From the NCBI GenBank assembly GCA_013368315.1, contig JAACJM010000025.1, positions 558,001 through 622,000 on the forward strand: a stretch of DNA of 64,000 nucleotides, read 5' to 3'. Position 1 is the stretch's first letter. Every line of letters begins with the position of its first letter. The notes below the pieces were generated by a model. The model made no database searches, was not told the origin of the DNA, and worked only from the letters and a program-made list of their open reading frames with translations. Positions 1-12,500 of this stretch are shown in pieces. The translations under genes were made by a program, and so were the position numbers. This stretch comes from Tetrapyrgos nigripes. Its lineage: Eukaryota > Basidiomycota > Agaricomycetes > Agaricales > Campanellaceae.

Positions 1-3000
1 CCCATGCGAAGAAGGTGACATCGAAATCGGTGAAATGGGCGACATCTCTCTCTGGGAACCATGCATACTATATTGTGTGTATATCGGTGTTGCTTGAGCC
101 TATGTGTGTTGTGTCCAGGTGTCAGAAATCGAGTACACAAATGAGCATATAAAGGTTTTTTTCAACGAGAAAAAAAGTCATGTCCATACCTGACTCTGCG
201 TATGTTTCGCAACAGGATCCAATGAAGCCAACATATTCGTCACGTTTGATGCGATGGGGGAACGTTGTTTTCCGTTGGGGCTTCCGTACCCATTGGTTTT
301 AGTGTCGACTTTGGTACTGCTTTTGTTGTCTTTGTTCTTCTTCCCCAGAGTTACTTTTTCTCGCTCTCGTTCTTGTTCTCGTTCTCTTTCTTTATCTCTC
401 TTCCCCGCCCACGAACCTGGACCCGAACTCGGCGCAACTCCAAAAGCAACCGACGCAGCCTCCCTCCTCTCCCTTTCCCTCTCTCGTTCTCGTTCTCGCT
501 CTCGTTCACGTTCACGTTCCCCCCGCTCCCTCTGCACCCTTTCCATCTCCATAATCTGCATAACCTGCATCCTTCGTTCGATTTCTTCGTTGTAGATCAG
601 TTCCCTGCTTGGGTTGGCATTGGCGGGCCCCGGTGCTGGTGCTGGTACTGCTTCACCCCATCCATACCCTCTTTCTTGCCCAATCCCAATCCCATATGTG
701 TTCCCATAATACGCATACTCATCTTCCCCACCATACCCATACCCATACCCATACCCCGACGCACCAGACACCCCAGACGAATCCAAAGGAACTCTCATAA
801 CCTCCACACCCCCAACCCCATTTCCACCTCCACTTCCACTTCCAGCAGATCTACGCAAACCCTTCAACTGAGATTTATAATCCCGACATATCCCCAAACC
901 TCCAAGTACCTCGTCTACATCCGACCATCTGGATCTCCATACTCTTATTGTCTCGATCTCTTCTTCGGTTATTAAATCTGACTGTGGTTGTGGTTGTGGT
1001 TGTGGTTGTGGTTGTGGTTGTGATGATCCAAGTTGTTCCCCATTCGTCTTCGCCATTGGCGTATCTGCATCTTGTCCTTGTCCTTGCCCTTGTCTTTGTC
1101 CTTGCCCTTGTCCCTGTCCTTGTACCTGATCCCGAACCTCAGACGGGACTCCCCAACCCCCACCCCCACCACCACCACCCAACTCCTCCCCCTCAACCCT
1201 CAAACACTCCCACAACTCCCCCCACCTCTCTTTACACCCCCACCAAAACCTTTCCTGCGCCTTACTCAACCTCAACACAATCCCCACCATCGCTTTATCC
1301 CACAACGCCAAGTATATAGGCAACTCCCTCGACAACTGTGTGCGAAGAGCGAGGTAATGAGATGACGCGGATATAAGTGAGGGGTGGATGTGTGGTTTAT
1401 TCGACCCTGAACTTGAACCTAAACCTAAACCTGAACCTGTGCCAGTAGCACTGCTACCCCCAGGCAAAACCGAAAACCCAGACATCCCAGGACTAACTCC
1501 AACTCCTCCCACCCCTGCCCCAACCCCCCCATGCCCATGCCCATCCAAATCAATCCCAAACCCAAACCCAAGCCCAAACCCTCCTGCCTTATTCTTACCC
1601 CCACCCCCATAATTCATATTAACCAAATACTCATGCCACGGTTCCATTTCTTCCATGCTTTTGACAAGTTTAAGAGGAGCTTTGAGGGTTGAGTTTAATA
1701 GGGATAGGTCTGTTAGTGTAGAAGAGATGGTTTGAGTGAGGATGTGAGAGAGGGTGAGGAGGGAGGGGGGTTCGGATCCTTGTGAGTGTGAGTTTGGTTG
1801 AGTGGTGTGAGTGTTGGAAGGGTCTGGTAGATTCGAATTCGAGTTTGACATCGACATCGACATCGACATCGAACTCAAACTCGGATTCGGGTCTGAATAC
1901 CGCATCTCTTGGGCGTTGGTGTTGGTGTTGGTGTTGTTGTTATTGTTATCATGACATTGTAAATGCGTATATGAACGCGAAGCCTGTGCTTGTGGTTGTG
2001 GTTGTAATTGTGGATGTAACTGTGCATAAGTCGACGACCCTGCCCCCGTCCCAGACGCAGGCGCAGATGCAGATGTAGACACAGACGAAAACGAGTTTGT
2101 ATGTCGGTGTCGGAGTCGAGGTTTCTGAGCCTGAGCCTGTCCTGGCACTTGAGACTGAGACTGAGACTGAGGTGAAACTTGAGATTGAGAAACCCGACTC
2201 CCACCCCTCAACACAGCTAAATACGCATCAAACGCTTCGCTTCCTTGACCTTGACCTTGGCCTTGACCTTCCCCATCATACCCATCATACCCATGTGTGT
2301 CCCCATGTCCATTTACCCCATTCCCATTCACCCCTTCTCCTGGAGACAAAGGCAAAAGCTGAGGCCGATTAAGAACCGGATTAGCAACCTCAATCCCAAT
2401 AACCCTCGCAAACCTACAACTCCACACTATCAAAGCTCGAATCATATCTTCTACGCTTTTTGTATAGGTTGTTAGAGCTCGAGCGAGGGATTCGGAATAG
2501 GTGGATAGGTGGAGGAGGTGGGAGATTAGGATTGGGAGGGGGATTTGGGTTTGTTGGATTTGGGGACCAACTGTGGTTGAGGTAGAGGATATGGACGGGT
2601 ACAGAGTTGATGTTGATGAAGTAGATGGAGCGAGGGCTAAGGAAGGGGAAACGGTAGAGGATAACGAAGGTGTAAGCGTAGTAGTAGTAAGCGTAGACGA
2701 CGTAGATGTAGACGGCGTCAAAGCAGAAGGGAATGTAGACGATAACGGTGACGGTGATGATAACGGTGCCGATAACGATGACGATGACGATAAGGACGGT
2801 GAAGTAGACATATGTATCGTATGTACCATTCCGGGAAACGACTGCGCGTGTGGTGATGCTGAAGGCGTTGTCGGTGTCGATGTGGACGGGGTGGAGGTAG
2901 ACATAGCCGAAGGAGCAGGTGAGGTGAATGGTGTTTCTTCTTTATCCTTCTCATCGACTTTGCCTTTCGCATCCCTGTCTTTCCCCTTTGCCTTACCGTC

Positions 3001-4305
3001 CTTCTCTTTCTCCTTCTTATCCTCTTTCCCCTCTTTCCCCCTCCCCTTCCCCCTAACCCTCCCAATCCACCCAATCCCACTCCCCACACTCCCAATCCCA
3101 GCACTCATTTGAGCCGAAACACCCACAGTAGGAGGAACAACCTTGTTCATCTTCAACTCTCCATTCAACACTGCTCTAATAATCTCCCTCCTCCTACGTT
3201 CTTCGTTAACCTCTCTTGCGACTTGTTCGACAGCTGCTTTGGCTAGGATCAAGTTTTGTAGATCTGGGTGGGCTTCCGTTGCCTTTCCCGTTGCCTTGCC
3301 ATTTGTCTTTGAATCCTCTCCAAACCCAGGCGTCTCATCCAAAATAGCCTGCAACAATAACGGGTATTTTAACAACCGCTGGACAGGCTTGATTAACAAG
3401 GAATGTAAATCCCATGCATGCGACACTGAGGAAGCCAAGGCACGAGTTTGTTCAAAGTAGCGTTGGAGGGAGGGGTTGGTATTCGAATTGGTAGCGTTAT
3501 TGGAAGTGTTGGGGGTGTTGGGATTATTAGGATTGTTAGCAGAGGATGAAGTGGTAGTGGAGGATGATTTGGAAGGATTGGATAAAGAGGCGAGATGGGT
3601 GGAGGAAGTGTGGTGGTGCGTTATGTAGTATGTGTAGGGTGGTTGAAGGGAGGGGACCTAAAGTAGATGGACAGTTAGTAATTAGTAAATATAGCGTTAT
3701 AGGACACTCACAATCCTCAAAAACAAGGCTCCGACCCAATCATCTCCCTTGCCGGGAGTGAGAGTATCGCCCAAAGCTTGTTCTAGACCGTCACAAAACA
3801 TATCTGAAAACGCAGCTAATTCGGCGATGTTTGAGAATATGATTTTGACGTCTTGGGGTGTCATTGGTGGGTCTGATGTTGTAGTAGGATTTCGCTGAGA
3901 AGAAGACGAAGCGTCTGAGGAAATGGTAGATAGCGTCCTTGAAGACGAAGACGAGGACGAAGTGAGAGAGCCCGAATGGAATGACGGTTGTTCGCCTGGA
4001 TACTAGTCATGAGTACACGGAGAAAGAGACAAGCAAGACAAGCTACCCAAAGCCATAGGGATATACACATCCCTAACCAGTGCCAAATCAGACGCATACG
4101 CTCTTTCAGACGAAAGCAGTTCCAGCAACGCATGTTCTCGTTTCGTTAGAGGAGTTTGTTGTCCAAACGACGACGTCGATGAAGAGGGCTGTTCTTCCAT
4201 GGTGGTTTCTACGAGAGTGTCCAAGGAAATGGGAATGGGTTTAGCAGTAGGACGGAGAGGAGAACGAGCAGGAAGCTGAGGTGGCACGTTTATGGGTTCT
4301 TCCAT
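1..4305 (-). CDS. DH (Dbl-homology) RhoGEF, probably DH-BAR type; 3' end outside window
   Basis: Predicted guanine-nucleotide exchange factor for a Rho/Cdc42 GTPase. Exons read by hand: 4305-4047, 3995-3712, 3657-190, and 99 to beyond base 1; all joints keep frame and the last intron (189-100) has a CTGAC branch site. The DH domain begins near residue 54 (REHALLELLSSERAYASDL) and ends near residue 270 with the family hallmark LLIKPVQRLLKYPLLLQAIL. Helical stretches further on (for example HPSLISASSHYLALRTQL and LPIYLALWDKAMVGIVLRLS) suggest a BAR-like module as in fungal Gef1/Tuba proteins, but this is inference and no PH domain is obvious. At least 1,370 residues, unusually long because of disordered inserts rich in S/T, RE, QP, GQ, GY and N. 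Start ATG at 4305 is the first in frame before the DH helix. Sure of RhoGEF, less sure of BAR. Confidence 0.85.
477..2280 (-). repeat. Cluster of in-frame coding microsatellites inside the RhoGEF gene
   Basis: Several short tandem repeats sit in the coding strand. They include a hexamer-like tract encoding alternating Arg-Glu (about 477-520), a GGTTGT-type tract encoding Gln-Pro (about 982-1021), a Gln-Gly tract (about 1071-1121), a Ser-Met tract (about 1850-1872), an Asn/Thr tract (about 1918-1950) and a second Gly-Gln tract (about 2250-2275). All have periods divisible by three, so length changes would alter the protein but not the frame. Confidence 0.85.
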
Positions 4306-4502
4306 TTCGCCGCCCCTTCACGCAAGTCACCTAAACGTTGAAAGTGTCCGTACCGTCTGTCATGTGCTTCTCCTATTCTCGGTTATAGCACCCACGACTA
4401 CCGCCCCACTCACATGCACACCCACACGTATACACACGTCCATGCTTGGAGTCTCCTTTATTTGGACATATCAGAAGCAAAAAGAGTCTTCAACAAACGT
4501 TA

Positions 4503-4604
4503 TGCTCCCTGCAAGGCTCGAACTTGCGACCTCGAGATTACAGATGCCAAGACATCTTCACGTGACCTATGAGACTCGCGCTCTACCGACTGAGCTAAGG
4601 AAGC
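4503..4604 (-). tRNA. tRNA-Met (CAU), elongator type, with 29-nt intron
   Basis: Read on the minus strand the 7-bp acceptor stem (GCTTCCT / AGGGAGC, one G-T pair), D arm, anticodon arm and T arm (GCAAG-TTCGAGC-CTTGC) all fold, with discriminator A. The anticodon is CAT. A 29-nt intron sits at the standard place, between positions 37 and 38; removing it gives a 73-nt tRNA. The U31-U39 mismatch in the anticodon stem is also found in eukaryotic elongator tRNA-Met, so this is not the initiator. A T5 run lies a short way past the 3' end as a likely Pol III terminator. Confidence 0.92.
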
Positions 4605-5274
4605 GACGCCTCCTATTCTCAATCAACCGTACTCAGCGGAGAGTAGCGGTCGTAGTGTGTCGGAATCCTTGAATTTTTTACAAGTATTTTTGCTTATCAG
4701 TTACATAAATCATGCCATCCATAACCATAGCATTTGATTGACTTTTACAGCCTCTTTCATCTAGAGTGTACATCACTTTGAGTTGTCGAGAGTCGAGACT
4801 CACTTAGGCTGTACTTACCATCACAAATAAAATAATCAGCTCCATTTATGTACTCAGGTCTATATCCGCTCGGCAGAAAGGCGTACAGAAACACACTTTT
4901 GTACAGAAACATCTTATATCAGTCATCTATCCGTCGAGCGGATGTTTTTGTCCTTTCGGCGTGTATGAAGCTTTCTTATACAGACAAGTTAATTAATTAT
5001 AACTTTCTATAAACGAAAGCAGAATCAGATAAGTATATATAGATAGACATATCGTGTCAACATTCCAAGTCCATTCCATGGAACTCGTGCACAAGAAGTC
5101 CTTTTATGCTCATCATGACTCGGAGCCGTGGCAGTCCAGGTCCGAGTCCAAAGTTTGGTCAATTACTCTTCACTAATACGATGATCAAATGATCATATAC
5201 AAACGGGATCAGTATCACACTGTCCAGACCGTCATGGAGCACAAATGAAGCATGCATCCCACCCCTTGAAAAAT

Positions 5275-5470
5275 GATAGACGGGCCGGGTACGGTACCAG
5301 TGCTTGCCAGTGCCCAGGTACATATGACAGACGGAAAAAGTTCGCGGAATGGAGTATGCATACATATGGAATGGGTGGAAGTTGATTAAGTTGATAGATC
5401 CTGAAGCGGAATTATTAGGACCGTCAACCGTGACTCGTGCGATAGTATCTCGAACGGCCTTCAAGTTCCA
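5275..5470. repeat. Diverged direct repeat, copy 1
   Basis: Shares blocks in the same order with 7128-7390: a segment around AAAAGTTCGC, then GAATGGGTGGAAGTTGA, GATCCTGAAGC, CGACCGTGACTC-like sequence and TATCTCGAACGGCCTTC. The copies differ by substitutions and indels. No coding content or terminal repeats recognised; possibly a remnant of an old duplication or unknown element. Confidence 0.6.
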
Positions 5471-7127
5471 GCGGAACGAAGAGTAAGAGTAAAAGTCTTT
5501 ATGCGAGTCTGCTTCACTGGAGTAGGAGCGAGTGGCATACTAGTAGCGAGGCACAGCTCGATTCAGATAGGGCAGAGGATCCGGAGGGTGAGGTTATAGT
5601 ATTCATATATATATACATACACTGAACAGTTAACCATCATGATACTGTCTTTCTTTCACGAAGGAACGTCTAGCAGCACCCAGGAGCTCGAGCCTTGGGA
5701 ACTCCAAACTCCAAACTCCGAACTGGCACCGGCCCGGGTGTGAGCCTCGAGTCGGCCTCGAGTCGCAATTCGCGAAAAGCGCTCAGCTGCCTGCAACCTC
5801 ACTCAGTGCTGCCTCGGGCCATCATCGATATGCATCATGATAACGTATCTATAGTAGTTGTAGAATAATACTAGTATATAGATACTACTAAGTAGTATTG
5901 TTCCGGAACAGTTCATACGTGACTGCATTTCAGCTACGGCGAGTTCACGTAGATTCTAGAACATTAGTAGTAATGTGCACAGTGTAGTAGGTGTGGCAGA
6001 ACTGGAACAGAAACTCAATTTTCGAATCATCATATTGTAACTTGTAAGTACTAGGCGAATTCGAACGGATCCTGAGAGGCCTCGCTCTCGTTCCACCTAC
6101 ACACAAATTTATAATTTGAGGTAATCAAGTCAGGTTAGACACAAGACTCGCAAGAAGAAGAAGACGAGTCTTGAGTCTTGATGACACTATCGAATCCATT
6201 GGTAGCGATGACTACTAATCATTACTATTTATCACCTAGAAGTGAACCACAGAATGTTGTTGGAGAAAAACTTTCACATTTTTGTATCTACGGCCGCACC
6301 ACAACTTCGTCTATGCACTCTTGATAGCCTAAATCTTGATTCTACCAAGTTTCAGGTTTTCCAGGGAGGATAAGTAGGATGCCAGAGTCTCTCGACGAGA
6401 CCCTTTGATTAAGCAGGGAAGTGAACTGCGTGACAGAGCCGCGTAGGGTTAGCTAGAGTTAGAACATCACTCAAAATCTCGATGTTTGAAAAAATTCTCA
6501 ACGGCTACACCTACACCTCCTCGACTTCCACTCGGTAAGTAGCTTGAAACAACACATTTTCCCTGGTTTATGTCACTCATATCCTTTATGATGACATCCC
6601 GCATATGTTGCGTAAAATTTTTGATGAACTGTGGACTTACACATCCTAAACGATAGCGAACTTCAAGTGTCACACCTTCAAAAAGCACCGTTTTTCAACG
6701 ACGCGGAATTGGTGTGCCATTTTTTCATCGTCCCGGAACGCAATTTTAAGTAGACAGTCGTCTAGATAATGTATAATACCATCTTTTTGGAAAATATAAA
6801 GGCCGTCGACGATTATCTGAAAGAGATACAAAAAGAATACGGCGCGTAGTTCACTTCTAGGCTATAAATAGTATCCATTCTGGTTCTTTCCCATCAAATT
6901 AAAGCGGCCAGTTCTCTTGATCATGAAATGCGCTCAAGCTCGAGGAAAGTTGTCGGTCTTCGCGGCCTCTGTACTCTATATTAATTGTCAGTGTAATTAT
7001 ATATATGACTGCTTCCAGTGAGAAATGTTTCTTGACGACTACTAGTAAAGTGCTAGCTTCAATGAGACTGGTCACTGTCCAGGCCAGACCACTGAGCCTA
7101 ACCATAGCCATAGCCCATGGAGCTATG

Positions 7128-7390
7128 CCACCCTTGATCCTTGGATGGGTACAAGGTGCTTACCCAGGTTAACGGAAAAGTTCGCAGAATGGAATATGCA
7201 TATGGAATGGGTGGAAGTTGAACGCAGATGATTTTGAGATCCTGAAGCAAGCGGAATTAAAAGTTCAAACGTACGTGTTGAAGAATTAATTAATATTACT
7301 AGTAGGATTAAGACTATCAACACCGCCGACCGTGACTCACGTCCAGTCGATATGTACTTATCTCGAACGGCCTTCCGGCGGGATCCGTGA
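7128..7390. repeat. Diverged direct repeat, copy 2
   Basis: Second copy of the segment at 5275-5470, about 70 bp longer because of an AT-rich insert near 7260-7310. Same orientation and block order as copy 1. Confidence 0.6.
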
Positions 7391-7693
7391 GGTTTAAAAC
7401 AGGCGTATGATTCAAACTCCGACAAAAGACGACGCGTCCAAAACCTCGATGCGTCCGGCGTGCCGCGTAACTTTCTGAACCTTCAATTTAAGTAGTCTAC
7501 TATGCCACCCTGCCGCTCCCGTTCCACCAAACCAGACATACTCTACTCTTTGGCTCACCAGAAGGCAGCCAAAAAATATCAACCGGGCGTGAGTGTTGAC
7601 AGTGTTGACTCTTGATCGATGATCCATTGCCATCTAAATTCCACTGGCAGTCATACTTAATTCTGGGTTAACTCAGGACTCGACGGCGACCTA

Positions 7694-7760
7694 TAGTCTC
7701 TCGTAGACAGTTAATAAATCATTCTAATGATTGTCATTACTGTCTGTCTACGAGAGACTA
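7694..7760. repeat. Perfect inverted repeat, 17-bp arms
   Basis: TAGTCTCTCGTAGACAG at 7694-7710 is matched exactly by its reverse complement at 7744-7760. The 33-bp spacer is AT-rich and holds a smaller palindrome (AATCATT..AATGATT). It could form a hairpin or be a minimal footprint of a mobile element; no target duplication was found. Confidence 0.8.
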
Positions 7761-8137
7761 GACTAAGGTTCGGCAATGACTGCGGACGCAGACGGATATG
7801 TACATAGTATATCTTTGCCACCGGACAGTGGTTTGATTTCAATTTGATGAAATGTGGCGGCGAGCTCGTTTTACATACATGATCAGCAAGACCCTTCCAA
7901 CTTCCTTGCTTCCTTCCTTCTATTCTGTTCAGGCGACGAAGACTAGACGGCCTAGTCACAGATCCTTCCATTATAGAAGCAGAGCCATGAAAATCAAATT
8001 CCTCTCAGGTCCCTCTACTCATTGTGAAAGGTGTCTTGTAGTTAGCATTACTAAATTGTTCGCATCTGGTGTGCTCAGGAGTCAGCAAACCTTGATGTCG
8101 TTGTCTTCATGGAGATCCCTGCTAGCCCACCGAGGAC

Positions 8138-8822
8138 GATTTTGCCCAGCTCCAGTCAACAATTTCTCAGCCACTGGTTCACCCAGTGCCTCCCGAGTCC
8201 GCTTGCTATCCTGAATCCAACTCGTCTGGAAATTGCACCGAGACGTTCAAACGAACGCTTTCATCGGCATATGGCGTGCAGACCAAACAGGCGCTATGCA
8301 GTCTCTCAATTTCGAGACCTTCATCTTTTCAAATGGGACGATTGAGGCGTGCTACCTCAACACGACCCTCGGCTTTCCATGCGAACAGGGAAGTATCCTT
8401 ACGATTGGCGTAGATGTTCGTACCGTGGAAGATATTCAGGCTGCTGTAAAATTTGTAGCAGACCATGGCCTTCGTATTGTTGTCCACAATACTGGGTAAG
8501 CGATGTGCTTTGACTATCGTTTCAATATGTTGATCCCTATTCAACCATGACTATGTCGGCCGAAGCGCTGCTAGATTTCAATGAGGTTCGTTCAATTCTA
8601 GCTTCTGGTTTTGGACTATTCGGCGTCCTTGCGTACTGAAAATTCCTTTTTTCTCCTTAGGGATCCTTGTGTGAACCTAATCCACGACAATACCTTTTTT
8701 TTGGAGACCATTATGAACGTTTGAAGGTTATCAAGGATATATATGACCCCACGGGGCTTTTCATAGTTGCAGGAGTAGGCTCTGAGGACCGGGACAGCTC
8801 TTTGAATTGTATGTTCGTTTGA
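8138..8822 (+). pseudogene. Remnant of FAD-linked oxidase (BBE-like), internally deleted and frameshifted
   Basis: Three pieces of one family are visible in order. First, a frame from 8138 reads through VHPVPPESACYPESNSSGNC. Then a different frame (from about 8233) gives ADQTGAMQSLNFETFIF and, to 8499, the FAD-binding start GSILTIGVDVRTVEDIQAAV and VVHNTG. Finally, after an acceptor-like TTAG, 8661-8822 gives the C-terminal signature DHYERLKVIKDIYDPTGLFI ending in VGSEDRDSSLNC and a stop. Family members carry some 350 residues between the last two pieces; here there are about 160 bp. The frame change plus the missing flavin and substrate domains make it non-functional. Living relatives are secreted flavin oxidases; this copy shares no close similarity with the intact FAD oxidase at 14.8-17.7 kb. 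Confidence 0.8.
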
Positions 8823-9500
8823 GTGCACAGAGTCTTTTTTTTTTTTCATCAGCCGTACCGTACTAGTAGCATATCAAAAGCACCATAATATGTATTAGAT
8901 ATCTGAGAGATACCCTTGCACCTACGCGTACATCAAAGATCAAGCGGTACTAAGCGCAGTCCGCAAATCCTCCCTAATTATGGGCCTTTATGTAGTGTCC
9001 AAAGAGAGCTGAGCAGTGAAACCTCCCCTTGGAGACGGTCCAGAATCCAAAAATCGGGATCTAGCTCCCCAACTCTTTGTCGTTGCACCAGACGCCCAAC
9101 TTGGACCAATCCGGTGCCGTTCCTCTCACCCTCTTTCCCTCCTCCCCGATTCTAGTCCATCCACCCTACATCATGATTCCTTAAGAGTCTCATCCGAAAC
9201 CCTTGACCTCAAGTCATCTTAATCTTAAAATACATCATCGAAATCGAACTCGACCCAGGTCCGAACGACACGATCAGATCGTCTCGGATTATCAAGGCTT
9301 GTTGCTTTGGAATAACATCCACTTTCTTCATATTGTACACGTCTGACTTGGTGTGCATATTAAAAAATACTGCGAAAGAAGGTAAGCTTCAAAACCATCT
9401 TAGACCATCCTAGAATTAGTAGGCTGTTTCGTTCCAACTACCACTGCTTAAAGAGAATCGCAAGTCAGAGGAGGAAATTCACCGGTTAAAAGTGGTGCAC
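8823..9500. other. Intergenic, nothing recognised
   Basis: Spacer between the oxidase pseudogene and the 3' end of the Zn2Cys6 gene. Only short open frames without signatures were seen. Confidence 0.6.
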
Positions 9501-12500
9501 TTACAGTGTATCATCTAGTTCACCAAACAAATTCCCGATCCAGTCTGAATTCATGTTGACGCTGAAAGCGGTACCGGTACCGGTCTCCGACTCTGCAAAG
9601 GCCGCGGTCGCTTGCGAAAGTGAATCTCCGTGTGGCAGAGATCCAGAGAATCCCCAATTCATTGGTAGAAATCCTCCTCCTCCTCCTCCTCCGATTATAG
9701 TGGCCTGATCCATCAGTGGCGCACTGTGGCCTTCTTGCGAATCATGATCATTGTGCCCTAGGTATGCGTATCCTGGTGCTGGAACGGAGGCCTGTGTCGA
9801 CGTCGAGAAAAAGGGCATCGGATGAAATATACTATCGATGTCTCCGTTGAAAGCAGTCCCCGAAAAGTTCCAGGGCAATGAGCTACTTGAGGAAGGGTCA
9901 GAACTTGAGTTTGGAAAAGCATCTAATCCTGCCATGCCATCAAAGACATTCGATGCCATGGTCAAGTCGTGATCCATCGCTGGCACAGTGGTTTGATCAT
10001 TTATCGTTGGGTGCAGAGAGTGTGAAACTGCAGATGGGACGTGTACATCGGATGTCGATTTTGGCGAACGTGTCAAGTCAGTGGAAGTACTAGTACGTTC
10101 TCCAGCTGTGACGCATTCATCACCAGTTTTTGGACCGTCACATTTATCAATGAGATTTTGGATGATCTCGCTAGCGATTGGGTTCATGGTCCATGAGCAT
10201 AGATGACCAGTCCAGTCACTGGATGAAATTGAGAAGCCTCACCTGCTGCGACCAGTGACTTGCCACCTGCCATAAATGAATGTATGTTACGACATGGCCA
10301 CTTCACAACACCGTTCACAGGCAAACCGCTTACCTTCCTTCAAACCGACGTAAGATTTGAACGCACTTGCGTAAACAATCTCTGGCAATGGCTGAACCAC
10401 TGTTCGAATCAAGTCCGTTTAGCTTTCGACTCGATGCGTTGAAAACCAATATCAGGGCCAGTCGAAGGATTCGAATCTGTGCGAAGAAAGGAGAGGAACA
10501 AGTCATTAATGAGAGTGGTAGTCAGTTTGGCTAAAACCAGAGGATTCAAATAAAACTTACAAAGATATGCATTAGGGGAGGTACCTTGTATTTCTCTGAA
10601 TACATATCCAGAAGATGTACACAGGAACGCGCAGCATTGACACAAACAATCAGGTGTGAATCAGATCCTCCGTTGATGGCATTCGTCAAAGTCGCACTTG
10701 CTCCAGGTGCTTTGGCCACTAACGGGAAATGCATCTGTATTTGCAAGCAGTAGTATGTCAAATAGAGCGACGCTTTCTGCACTTCGAGGATGCGGTGCCG
10801 CTCAGCCGACGCTTGGTAGTCCAAAGCGATATCAACGTTTCTCGTCTTGGGATCCCAACGCACTGTACATATCGAAAGCATGTAAGTGAGTGATCTTTGA
10901 CGCTGGGAGATACTTACAATGTGCTGGCATTTTTTCCACCCACTTGTTCATCGCCGAATCCAACTGAGAAACTACCTTTGATCTCCAGTTTGGATCGTCG
11001 CCCATGATGAATTGAGGCCGACGAGCTGCGTGCTATGATCATGATGGAAAATCTCCAAATCAGAGGACACTAACATACTATCGGATAATGGTTGAACTTA
11101 CAATAGTACGCTGATAGTATCTGTAGATCGTTATAAGCTCGAGATACGCTATCCAATATGCTATAATCGAAGGTTTGTTCTCTGGTTGTTGAAAGTCTCT
11201 ACCAGAGTCTGGATGCTCTCCCGGCCAATACTCATCATCGCAATCTAGAGGAAGATCCAGATCATACCTAAACATTGAAAAGACCGAATCCAATGTCAGT
11301 GCCCTACGGGAGCTTAAGAACGTGGATCAAAGACTAGACGTACTCCTCTGGAACAAGAGTAGCTGTTCTCCCAAAGTAGTCTGACATCTGATTATCACAC
11401 GCGACCAAAATCCAAAAGGCTCGTTTCCAAAGCTCCTTGTCAACCGGGGAAATTTGTTGTTGATCATACCACTGCTTCCGGTGGATGCCAATCCCTTGAA
11501 CATGTCGAATCGTATTGCACAGGATCATCCAATTTGGTAACCAGAGAGGTATGAGGATTATGGAATTCTGTGAAGATAAAGAAACATCTGAACTTCATCT
11601 GAAGAGGTCGAGATAGGAACGTTGAACAAACCAGAATAGTCTGCAACTGATAGAGACTCATTGGTCGAAGAAAATTCATGCTTGCAGGATCAAACTGATC
11701 GTACCAAGCCTCGATCTCCTCCTTTGGAATCTCGTCAGCAGCTTGCAGGTCTGAATTGACTAAAGCACCACACGCGCAGACTGAGAGAACCAGAGCACCA
11801 AAATCTTGGTCACGGAGATGAAGACTATCTGAGAGACGTCTTTTGAAAGAAGGGAAATGAAGGAAGGGAAGTATGACCGAGACGTGGGCGAAGTAAGCAT
11901 CGGTCAAGCGGAGTATTGTCTCATACGGTGGAAAATTGAGCTGTCGGCCCGGCTCTAGAGAATTCTGAACAAATGTTTGATCGTCAGTCAGTAGTGGAAG
12001 CTACAATCAAGCAGGGTCTGAACTTACGCCTGAAGGAAACCTGCTCATGATAAGACACTCTGCCGCCATGTTAGCAAGTTCCTCGTGGGTAGAAAGACCC
12101 TCGTCATTGCAAGGGTCTACGTCTTCAGGCCGATATCTATTCTCTGCGTTCCATGCGAGTTTGACTAGAGAGAGCGTGCTTGTTTCTCCAAGAAATGGGC
12201 CTTTGCGGTCAGTGTCGCTTACTGACACACTGCTCAGAAAATCTGATAACCATTCGACCCCATCATCTACAGGCTCATCAGACGTTAGGGTATCCGGAAA
12301 CTCCGGGTTCATCTTCGCCAGAGATTGAGCTAGGCTTTGGATCCTCGTTTCCAGCTTGCGAGCGTATGTAGCCAAATTGACAACTAGCCTCCGTACAGCA
12401 TCTTTTTCTTCAGGAACGGGATAAGGTATAGTAGAACTGAGAATATCTTCCACGAGAGACTGCACGGTAATGGAAGAATAGTCATTTTCCGCGTCCTGAT

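Larger units (their letters stand above)
4605..8137. other. Gene-poor stretch
   Basis: No convincing gene seen on either strand. Open frames are short, lack family signatures and do not join by plausible introns. The stretch holds a diverged direct repeat pair (5275-5470 and 7128-7390), a perfect 17-bp-arm inverted repeat (7694-7760) and AT-rich spacer. It looks like old, eroding intergenic DNA. Confidence 0.6.

Noticed and set aside
254..3112. Many long plus-strand open frames (for example 265-975 and 2501-3112)
   Set aside because: They are shadows of the minus-strand RhoGEF; low-complexity repeats keep other frames open. None has a signature or splice structure.
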